Part shown: piece after piece, positions 18,385 to 25,721 of the stretch
Layout of the letters: each line of letters opens with the position of its first letter
Numbering within the stretch: the first letter of the stretch is position 1
Source: Woeseiaceae bacterium
Lineage (GTDB): Bacteria > Pseudomonadota > Gammaproteobacteria > Steroidobacterales > Woeseiaceae
Assembly (NCBI GenBank): GCA_021773035.1
Contig: JAJFKU010000046.1
Span: 1-51,207, forward strand
Direction: 5' to 3'
DNA length: 51,207 nt
Position numbers and translations under genes: made by a program
The notes under the pieces: model-generated
Databases searched by the model: none
Seen by the model: only the letters and a program-made list of their open reading frames with translations
What the model was told of the DNA's origin: nothing

Positions 18385-19350
18385 TTATTCGCCAGTTCGA
18401 CCAACCGAAAGTTGAGCGAAGGTTTTCTCCAACGAAGTGCGCTCGAATTGGATTTCGCTCAAACCCCAGCCCTGCCCTACGCTCAACGCGACCAGTTCCT
18501 CGGAAACCGCCTTCCCGCCACAAAAACCCAGACGAAACCGGCCATCCGCAAGTTTCTCGACTGACGTTACTGTTTCTATTGACAAAAGCTCTTTTTCCAC
18601 CGGCGGACTACTGAAGATAACCAAAAGAGAGCTCGGTGGCGTATGTTCGTTGAACTCATTCATCGATCCCGAAAACACGATTTCGCCCTTGTCCATCATG
18701 ACGATGTTGGAGCAAATGGCGACGACCTCAGAAAGAATATGGCTCGAAAAAACCACGAAACGATCTTTGGCGATGTCCGCAATCAGTTGACGAACCAACT
18801 GGATTTGATTGGGGTCGAGCCCGTTGGTTGGCTCATCCATCACAACAACATTGGGATCATGAATTATTGACTGAGCAATGCCGACGCGCTGACGGTATCC
18901 GCCGGACAAGTTCCGAATAGTACGGCGGCTAAAGTGGCCAAGCCCGCACCGGTCTTTCACTGCCTCCAGGGCAGCCGGAATACTTGCCGGTTCCATCAAC
19001 CTCAAATGCGCGCAATACCTTAGGTATTCATCAACCGTTAACTCCAAATGAAGTGGCGCGTGTTGTGGCAAGAACCCAATGCGTCTTCTAGCTTCGAGAG
19101 AGTGCTGGCGAATATCAAGACCATCAATGATGACATCTCCCTGCGACTGAAAGAGAATCCCGCACATAATGTTCATGAGTGTCGATTTGCCGGCGCCGTT
19201 CGCCCCAAGCAGCCCCAATATGCCAGACCGGGACGCATCCAAGTTGATCCCCTTCAGCACCCAGTCTTTGGCATAGCGGTGCGACAGATTGTTAACCTTC
19301 AGAATGGAGCTATTGGTCACAGCGATAGTTTCCTCCGTCCTTTCTCCCAA
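18385..19350 (-). CDS. ABC transporter ATP-binding protein (GldA-like)
   Basis: A 321-residue cytoplasmic ATPase of the ABC-2 exporter class. It has Walker A GANGAGKST (residues 49-57), Q-loop region LPQH near 94-97, signature LSGGYRQR (148-155), Walker B VVVMDEPT with Asp172/Glu173, and a switch His in SSHILS. An accessory C-terminal domain of about 90 residues follows, as in GldA/NodI-type ATPases. It energises the two GldF-GldG fusion proteins encoded downstream. The TBDT of cassette 1 lies upstream on the same strand, separated by 340 bases, so co-regulation is possible but not certain. Confidence 0.92.
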   Translation of the reverse strand: MGERTEETIAVTNSSILKVNNLSHRYAKDWVLKGINLDASRSGILGLLGANGAGKSTLMNIMCGILFQSQGDVIIDGLDIRQHSLEARRRIGFLPQHAPLHLELTVDEYLRYCAHLRLMEPASIPAALEAVKDRCGLGHFSRRTIRNLSGGYRQRVGIAQSIIHDPNVVVMDEPTNGLDPNQIQLVRQLIADIAKDRFVVFSSHILSEVVAICSNIVMMDKGEIVFSGSMNEFNEHTPPSSLLVIFSSPPVEKELLSIETVTSVEKLADGRFRLGFCGGKAVSEELVALSVGQGWGLSEIQFERTSLEKTFAQLSVGRTGE

Positions 19351-19690
19351 GGAGCATCGCAGATGGGAGAAAGGACCTGTACTTTGTTATCAACGATTCG
19401 GGAGTATTGCCGACGCATTAAAACGTGCATTCAGCGGGCTATGCTCATATACCCGTGAGCGCCAACTCATCGCGCAGCGCTTGCGTTCGATAAAGTTCCG
19501 TGACAGTCAGCAAATCATGACCGTTTCCTAAGTGGTTTAGTTGATAAGAAATCAGATTCGACAATTGAAGGGTGGGCCGATACCGAATGACCTATGACCC
19601 TGATTGCCACCCGGTAATGTGGGCGTCAAATCACCGGGTGGAAAAATTTCCTTGCCTATTCGAACTGGCCACCGACACGCAGCATTCCGA
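19351..19690. other. Intergenic region between TBDT 1 and the ABC operon
   Basis: 340 bases with no convincing coding frame. It contains one strong inverted repeat just after the TBDT stop (listed separately). The remainder, 19351-19600, is the likely place for a promoter of the ABC exporter operon, but I could not assign -35/-10 elements with confidence. No repeat shared with the other cassettes was recognised. Confidence 0.5.
19607..19641. repeat. Hairpin after TBDT 1
   Basis: CCACCCGGT (19607-19615) and ACCGGGTGG (19633-19641) are perfect reverse complements with a 17-base loop, 49 bases past the TBDT 1 stop on the minus strand. The T-run needed for an intrinsic terminator is not on the correct side: the A/T run is at 19642-19649, upstream of the hairpin for minus-strand transcripts. 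It may instead be an mRNA-stabilising 3' structure that separates expression of TBDT 1 from the exporter genes. Confidence 0.5.
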
Positions 19691-22600
19691 TCAGAATGTC
19701 GCACTAACACCGAGCTTGATTGACCGACCGCCGATGTAGCTTCGCCGTGTCGTAACTTCAGGCACACCATTGACGCCGCCGATGGAGTTCTTCAAGGTTG
19801 GGTCGCTGGAGCCATCGAGTAGGTCTTGCCCCTCGAGCCAGAAGCGGTATTGCCCACCACGGTCCGATGACAAGCGGTATTCCGCCCGAAAATCAAGGCT
19901 GTCTGCTTGGTCATGGTATTGATCAAATCCGAATTGATCAGATCCAAAGGCACCAAGCGCTTGCAGTCGGCGCGCCTGCGCGCTGTAGGACAACGAGGCA
20001 TCAAGGCTGTCCCGCTCATAGGTTAGTGCCACGGTTCCGGAATTCCTGGCCTGTTGAAAAAAGGGCGCCTCTCGAACGTATTCAATCTCCTCACGGCCTG
20101 TCAATACTCCGTTGGTGTCAAAGACCGGGCTTGAAAACCAGCTTCGGGTCACGTCACGCTTGCTATCACTAAAGGTGTAGTTGGCATAGATTCCAAGCCC
20201 ATCCAGCACTCCCGGCAGATTGGAGAAACGGTGCTCCACCGCCACCTCTGCGCCCCAAATCTCTGCCACGTCCTCCGCATTTCTGGGACGGTTAACGTTG
20301 ATAAAGATATCACCTGGCAAATTCTGAAAGCGAGGATCGTCCGGCAGCGTGATCCCGGCCAGCGAGGAGGAGCCCGACGTTACATTGGAGTCGATAAAAT
20401 TGTTGATTCGTTTGTAAAATACACCCAATTTGATTACGCCAATATTGTCATCGTAGCGCTCGACGCCAAGATCAAAATTGTGCGTGACGGCTGGCTCAAG
20501 ACCCGGGTTGCCAATGTTCACGTTCAACGTCGGTTGGTTGTTGGCGGGGCCCCCAAATGGAGCCAAAGAAAGGCTAATCTGCGGTGATTTTGACAGGCTG
20601 CTAATGGTTGGTCGAGCCACGGTGTAGTAATAACCGCCGCGAACGACGAGATTCTCTGAATGCCGATAGTTAGCGATCATACGCGGCAGCACGTCCGTCA
20701 CCGTGTCGTCAAATTGCACTACGATAGTGTTCGCCTGTTCGAATGCAGTGTCTCGAGTGCCGTCGGCGCGAGTCAAAAAAGGTGTCTGAAGCTTGCTCGC
20801 CGTCGTTTTCACTTGGGCAACACGAACACCGCCCACGATTTCCAGCTTGCCGAAATTGAGTGCCGCTTCGAGATAACCCGAGAGTTCCTTCTCAAGGGTG
20901 TATTCCCCGGCGAGACGAGCGTCCGCGGAAAATAGATTTTCGGTAACGCCCGAGCCGGCATTCGCCAAGACCACCAAGCGGGCGAGCTCCGCGTCAAGAT
21001 TACCGGTAGTAAAACCGCCAACACCGTTCCCGGTCCCTATCCGATCCAGGACGTTCGTATTAATAGAAAGTCCAAGATCAGCCGCGGTGGCACCCGCGCC
21101 TGTATAGAATGGAATAGTATCCCGACCGGGGTTACTCTCCACATCAAATTCGGCTGTTTCGTAGAACATGCCGGCCTCTATGTATTGCACTGTATCGCCG
21201 CCAAACGTGTAACGTGTGCTCAGCTCGGCGGTTTTACGCTCGTTTGAGCTTACAAATGTGTTCGCGCCGGCGTTTGAAAACCGGTAAAGAGCCGGGTCGT
21301 TCAAAAAATCGAAGCCAGCCTGGGTCAACAATGGCTGCTGAATACCGCCCGTAACGGGCCCGAAAATGGCCAGAACGCGTCCTTCAATCGGATCGACCGC
21401 GTCGGGCGAAACGAACGTCGGATCATGAAATATAAAGGCGGTGAACGACAAGTTCTTTGTCGATCCACGCTGCGATCCCTTTGCGTAACCACCACCGTAC
21501 TCAACCGTCCAATTACCCGGCTCGCTCACGCCCCGATAACTGATTGCGTCGGTGCTGCTATTTGTCATCCGTGCCTCTTGATTTCTGGACGTATTTAGAG
21601 CATTGAAATACATCAAAGCTTGACGCGTGTCGCCGCCAAGCCCCACCACCGGCTGCGGCCTGTAAAAACTAAAGTAGGATTCGCTATTATCTTGTCCCTG
21701 AAAACCCGTTTCCGCGTCGATGTTTTGCACATCCAGGCGCCAATTAGTCCTCGGGCTGACCTGCCATTCAGCCGACAGACCCACCGTTAGGTTCGAAGTG
21801 TCCGTTACATCATTAAAGATTCGCTGCGAGCGGGGATAGACATTGCTCGCACCCGGCTCGAACGGAAACAACCGCCTTGGATCGATCTGAGAATGATCGA
21901 TGATTGAAGTGGAACCGTCCGACTCCAGCGGCAAATATTGACCAAATAGAAATCTTTGGCTTTGGCCGATAGTCTCAAAGCGGCGTTCACGATGTTGCAC
22001 CGAGAGGCTGAGGCCGAATTGATTCTCCAAACCGAACATCCCGGACAAAGTACCGGACGCCAACAGATCGTCGTTGAAGTCGTCGCCGCTCTGGCCGCCT
22101 TCGATCGAGGCATTGAAATGGCGTTTCGGCCGATCCAGTGGTGACTTGGTCTCAATCTCAACCAAACCACCCGTGCCCGAACTATCGTGGCTCGGTAACA
22201 AGCTCTTGTTTACTGTGATCTTGCTGACTGAGTCAGCCAAGATATTGCTGAGATCTCCGGATCGCCCTCTGCCAGAGTTGTCCGGCAGTCGCAATCCATT
22301 GAGGGTTACGGTGTTCATGTCGGGCCCCAATCCACGCACCATGATGTTGGTGCCTTCACCGGTTCGGGAGTTCTGCTGGAAAGTGATTCCGGGTACCCGC
22401 CGCAACGCCTCCGAAATGGTTGTTCCAGTGAAGTTACCCAACAGGTCGGCGGACACCACTTCGGCGTTGTTCGCGGCGGTGCGTTGTAGATTGAGCGACA
22501 GGGCTCTTGCCGAGCGAGTGCCAATCACGGTGATCTCATCCATGCTGTCCGACAACGAAATGCTTAGCTGATTGCCGTCTCCTGATTCTACGTCAACGGT

Positions 22601-23248
22601 CACTGTCGATTGCGTCGAGCCCAGGTACGAGACCTGTATCATTTTCGTGCCCGTCGGGACATTCAGAAAACGAAAATTGCCGTAGTCGTCGCTACGCGTC
22701 GTCTCGCCGGTTTCGATCAACGTGATGAGTGCGCCTTTTAGATTGGCGCCGGTACCAGCATCTGTGAGGTTGCCGTGAATCGTACCGGTCGCACCATCAG
22801 TCCTGCTCGTTGTCGGGCTCGCTGCGCTCTGACTCATCGACGCCTGGGCCATCAGTATCGGGCTCGGCGTCGTCGGTGCGTTTCCCGATTGACTGTCACC
22901 TCCCTGATTCGCGTTGCCCGAATAGGCTGTCCCAACTAGCAGTGTTCCGTTGTCATCGACGTAGTAATCGACGCCTGTATCAACTAGCAAGAGATCAATG
23001 GCGGCGGTAGTGGTGAATTCACCTTCCAGCGGGGCCACCGTTTTGTCGGCAACATCGGCACTGACGAAATAGACTTCTTTGCCGCTTTGAACGCCGAATT
23101 CTGTGAGCGCTTTACCAAGCTCTTGCGCAGCGATGTCAAATTCAACGACATTGGTATCTTCTGCGAAGGCGGTGCTATGTACCAGTGTCATTGTTGCGCA
23201 TAGGGCGATACCCCAACGCGTAAGTGAAATCCGATTCCCGATGTTCAT
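19691..23248 (-). CDS. TonB-dependent receptor with STN and carboxypeptidase-regulatory-like domains (cassette 1)
   Basis: About 1185 residues. Order: signal peptide (1-29), STN/secretin-TonB N-terminal domain (about 35-105), linker with PSPILMAQ at 128-135, carboxypeptidase-regulatory-like domain (about 152-225, GTIHGNLTDAGTGANLKGAL), TonB box region DEITVIGTRSAR, plug (ISEALRRVPGITFQQ; IMVRGLGPDMNTVTLNGLRLP), then a 22-strand-type barrel ending in GVSATF. The domain set recalls SusC-like receptors plus the FecA-type signalling domain. The ATG at 23248 has a GGGGGAAGG ribosome site; the longer frame overlaps FecR. It should import a bulky ligand and signal it to the FecR/FecI pair immediately upstream. 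Ligand unknown. Confidence 0.93.
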   Translation of the reverse strand: MNIGNRISLTRWGIALCATMTLVHSTAFAEDTNVVEFDIAAQELGKALTEFGVQSGKEVYFVSADVADKTVAPLEGEFTTTAAIDLLLVDTGVDYYVDDNGTLLVGTAYSGNANQGGDSQSGNAPTTPSPILMAQASMSQSAASPTTSRTDGATGTIHGNLTDAGTGANLKGALITLIETGETTRSDDYGNFRFLNVPTGTKMIQVSYLGSTQSTVTVDVESGDGNQLSISLSDSMDEITVIGTRSARALSLNLQRTAANNAEVVSADLLGNFTGTTISEALRRVPGITFQQNSRTGEGTNIMVRGLGPDMNTVTLNGLRLPDNSGRGRSGDLSNILADSVSKITVNKSLLPSHDSSGTGGLVEIETKSPLDRPKRHFNASIEGGQSGDDFNDDLLASGTLSGMFGLENQFGLSLSVQHRERRFETIGQSQRFLFGQYLPLESDGSTSIIDHSQIDPRRLFPFEPGASNVYPRSQRIFNDVTDTSNLTVGLSAEWQVSPRTNWRLDVQNIDAETGFQGQDNSESYFSFYRPQPVVGLGGDTRQALMYFNALNTSRNQEARMTNSSTDAISYRGVSEPGNWTVEYGGGYAKGSQRGSTKNLSFTAFIFHDPTFVSPDAVDPIEGRVLAIFGPVTGGIQQPLLTQAGFDFLNDPALYRFSNAGANTFVSSNERKTAELSTRYTFGGDTVQYIEAGMFYETAEFDVESNPGRDTIPFYTGAGATAADLGLSINTNVLDRIGTGNGVGGFTTGNLDAELARLVVLANAGSGVTENLFSADARLAGEYTLEKELSGYLEAALNFGKLEIVGGVRVAQVKTTASKLQTPFLTRADGTRDTAFEQANTIVVQFDDTVTDVLPRMIANYRHSENLVVRGGYYYTVARPTISSLSKSPQISLSLAPFGGPANNQPTLNVNIGNPGLEPAVTHNFDLGVERYDDNIGVIKLGVFYKRINNFIDSNVTSGSSSLAGITLPDDPRFQNLPGDIFINVNRPRNAEDVAEIWGAEVAVEHRFSNLPGVLDGLGIYANYTFSDSKRDVTRSWFSSPVFDTNGVLTGREEIEYVREAPFFQQARNSGTVALTYERDSLDASLSYSAQARRLQALGAFGSDQFGFDQYHDQADSLDFRAEYRLSSDRGGQYRFWLEGQDLLDGSSDPTLKNSIGGVNGVPEVTTRRSYIGGRSIKLGVSATF

Positions 23249-23394
23249 CCTTCCCCCTGTCGCCGACTGGCGAGCCTTTGTGTTTTTGTGCGGGTTCTTA
23301 ACGCACAAGGTGCGCTCCACAAAAACTAAGACGGAGGTTTGCAGAAATGTTGCAGTAGAATTTTGCAGAAAACTTAGGAGGGACCCTATTTGGG

Positions 23395-24438
23395 CTAATC
23401 CTGCCACACCAACGTCAGCTCGTTCTGACCCGAACGTTCGGCGCTTAAGGGGTGCATGGTTTCGAGCGCGGTCACGAAGGATGAGGCACGACCAGTGTTG
23501 AACACACCACTGACCTGCATATCGATGAGGCGCTGATCGTCAGAGAGCACGATCTGCTGTGTGCTGTAGCGGTTCATCTCCTCAACGACCTCGGTCAGCA
23601 AGCGGTCGCGGAAAATCAATTGACCGCGACGCCAGCTGGTCGCCTCGATCGCATTGGTGGTCTGCACGTCCGGTGCCTGATCCAGCTTGGCAATCAGACG
23701 CTCACCCGGGCTGAGACGCACCGCGGCCACCGCAACCGGGTTGCTTGCGGTCGATGGCGGGTTGGGCACCAGGCCATCGACCTGCACACGCCCCTCCACC
23801 AGGGTGACCTGCACCCCATTGTCGTTATCCAGCCAGACATCGAAGGCGGTGCCGAGTGCAACCACGCGTTTGTCACCGGCCTCCACGACGAAGGGCCGAT
23901 CGATATCCTTGGCCACCTCGAAGTAGGCCTGACCGTGGTTCAGGCGCAGAAAGCGTTCGGCGGCGGTGAAGTCGACGTCAATGCGGGAATTGGTATTGAG
24001 GGTGACCACCGAACCGTCCGAGAGGGTTACCGTGGAGCGCTCGCCGATGGCGGTTTCATAGTGGCTGGCAACGACGGTGTTGAGTGTGGGTGACAACACG
24101 CTGTTCAGATTGAGCAATACAGCCGCGCCCAGGGCCGCGACCACGGTAGCCGCCATGGCCAGCGTGCGTACCCGTCGCTGACGCCACAGCGGCGGTCGGG
24201 TTTCGGTACGGGCCTCTTCGACCAGCGCCTGAATCATGGGATCGGCGAGATGGCGATCGACAAAGGCGTTGCCGCGCTGCAAGCGTTGATAGACCTCGCC
24301 GTGTTCGGGACTTTCCTGTTTCCAGGCCTCGAAGGCATAGCGGTCTTCCGGGGTGCACTCTGGCGCGGCCAGGCGCACCAGCCAATAGGCGGCGATGTCC
24401 TCGACACTGTCTGACCTTTTGTAGTCGGGCGCAGTCAT
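23395..24438 (-). CDS. FecR-family anti-sigma/signal transducer (cassette 1)
   Basis: A 347-residue single-pass inner-membrane protein. It has an N-terminal cytoplasmic DUF4880-type domain (residues 10-60, DIAAYWLVRLAAPECTPEDR), a membrane span at about 91-110, the periplasmic FecR domain (IGERSTVTLSDGSVVTLNTN; RVVALGTAFDVW), and a C-terminal STN-interacting domain (FRDRLLTEVVEEMNRYSTQQ). By analogy with FecR it receives the signal from the STN domain of TBDT 1 and releases FecI. Its ATG overlaps the sigma-gene stop by four bases, showing translational coupling. Confidence 0.93.
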   Translation of the reverse strand: MTAPDYKRSDSVEDIAAYWLVRLAAPECTPEDRYAFEAWKQESPEHGEVYQRLQRGNAFVDRHLADPMIQALVEEARTETRPPLWRQRRVRTLAMAATVVAALGAAVLLNLNSVLSPTLNTVVASHYETAIGERSTVTLSDGSVVTLNTNSRIDVDFTAAERFLRLNHGQAYFEVAKDIDRPFVVEAGDKRVVALGTAFDVWLDNDNGVQVTLVEGRVQVDGLVPNPPSTASNPVAVAAVRLSPGERLIAKLDQAPDVQTTNAIEATSWRRGQLIFRDRLLTEVVEEMNRYSTQQIVLSDDQRLIDMQVSGVFNTGRASSFVTALETMHPLSAERSGQNELTLVWQD

Positions 24439-25010
24439 TCCGTATCACCAAAGGCCAAGCCGATTCTTTTGGCCGCCGCCATCAAATGTTTGTCCACGCC
24501 ACTGACCGATATTCTGAGGCGTGAAGCCACCTCTCTTCGTTTCATGCCGTCGACGCGGCAGAGCAGGTAGATCTGGCGCGTACGCGGCGGGAGCGTCTCG
24601 AGGACCTCGATCACCCGTTTTACGGCCTCCCTACCTTCTAAGACGCGTTGCGGCGAGAAACCTTCAGGGGAATGGGTGGATTCTTCGAACTCCACGTGAA
24701 ATGTCTGCCGGTGGCTGTGCTTTTTTCGCAAGAAATCGGTGAAAACACTGGCGGCGGTCTGCATCAGATAGCCTCGCGGGTTCTCGATCTCACCGGTGTC
24801 GGCGCGGGCTGCCAGGCGCACGTAGACTTCCTGTACCAGGTCCTGAGCAATCTCTGGGCCGGCACACCGGCGCTCGAAGTAGCGCTTCAGCACCGAGCCG
24901 AACTCGCGAGCGAATCCCTCCAATCGGTCGTCCGGTGTCGCCGAACAGACCGTCAGTCGTGCCTTGTTGTTGCTTCCCTCGTCCATAGTCTTCACGTCAT
25001 TGGTCGTCAC
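24435..25010 (-). CDS. FecI-type ECF sigma factor (cassette 1)
   Basis: A 191-residue extracytoplasmic-function sigma factor. Region 2 is visible at APEIAQDLVQEVYVRLAARA-like positions 50-70 (GPEIAQDLVQEVYVRL) with the following GYLMQTAASVFTDFLRKK. Region 4 is the C-terminal helix-turn-helix (RREVASRLRISVSGVDKHLM). It should direct RNA polymerase to the promoter of its own cassette. The reading frame begins with GTG at 25010; an ATG at 24986 (MDEGSN) is an alternative start. Of the sigma factors here it is the most FecI-like in region 4 (the SVSGVDKHLM type), together with cassette 3. Confidence 0.92.
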   Translation of the reverse strand: MTTNDVKTMDEGSNNKARLTVCSATPDDRLEGFAREFGSVLKRYFERRCAGPEIAQDLVQEVYVRLAARADTGEIENPRGYLMQTAASVFTDFLRKKHSHRQTFHVEFEESTHSPEGFSPQRVLEGREAVKRVIEVLETLPPRTRQIYLLCRVDGMKRREVASRLRISVSGVDKHLMAAAKRIGLAFGDTE

Positions 25011-25721
25011 TAAGGATTACCACAGGGTTGACGCCTGCTGCAAATCAGGACGATTGCAATGCTGGTGATTAGCGGGCGAAGACACCGACGAAAACCGATG
25101 TAAAACACGGCTTGCACGTCCAAATAAGTTGACGTGTCAACACACCCCCGCGCAAGGCTGTGTTGGGGCGGATTCGGTCGCGACAGCGCGATCACCGACG
25201 AACCCTTATGCAAAAACCCACTCGAGCGTGCCGATCTCTGTGTCACATATGCTTCTGGCCCAAAACAGCCGGTCAGAGATACGGAAAATTGCGTTTTGAG
25301 CGGCCGCTTTTGGTTGCGACTTCAACCGGTCGATGCAACACATGCATTAAATCGTTCCACCGGTGTTTCAAAGTCTAGCGCCTTTCTCGGTCTTTCGTTG
25401 AGTTGCCGTGCGACCTTATTCAGCTGCGCCTGCGAGTGCACTGACAAGTTAGAGCAGCTAACGCTTACCTCAAAGCGTTGGTGGCCTGGTTTCCAAATTT
25501 GACATCAAAGTTGAGGGGGGAAGCGACAATGTCGGTTCCTGGTTTATTCGGCGGCGATCCTTGAATGCCGCACCAAGAACTTGAACTAGTGAGATTGCAA
25601 AGTCATCCGCATATACCATCGCCTAACTGAGTACCGCCCGGTAGCGGTGGCAAATGGTATTGTCGGCGGTTCGTCCAAATTTGGGACTCGCGTTAGATAG
25701 GGCGATATGAGTCCCGAGCAA
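25011..25721. other. Intergenic region between cassettes 1 and 2
   Basis: 711 bases with no intact gene. The middle (25322-25450) holds an IS30 transposase tail, listed separately. The right part, 25451-25721, follows the metalloprotease stop on the minus strand and is likely its untranslated trailer. The left part, 25011-25320, should contain the promoter for the cassette 1 sigma factor. The IS30 scar indicates that cassette 1 or its neighbour was joined here by transposition or later recombination. Confidence 0.5.
25322..25450 (-). pseudogene. IS30-family transposase C-terminal remnant
   Basis: The minus-strand frame reads NLSVHSQAQLNKVARQLNE, then RPRKALDFETPVERFNACVA, then STG, and stops at 25322-25324. 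It aligns residue for residue with the IS30 tail at window positions 1-133 (for example ARQLNERPRKAL versus ARRLNERPRETL). Upstream of 25450 the frame no longer resembles a transposase, so only about 43 codons are left. It is a scar of a lost element. Confidence 0.75.

Noticed and set aside
19607..19641. Hairpin after receptor 1 as an intrinsic terminator
   Set aside because: The T-run is missing on the downstream side for minus-strand transcription; kept as a repeat only.
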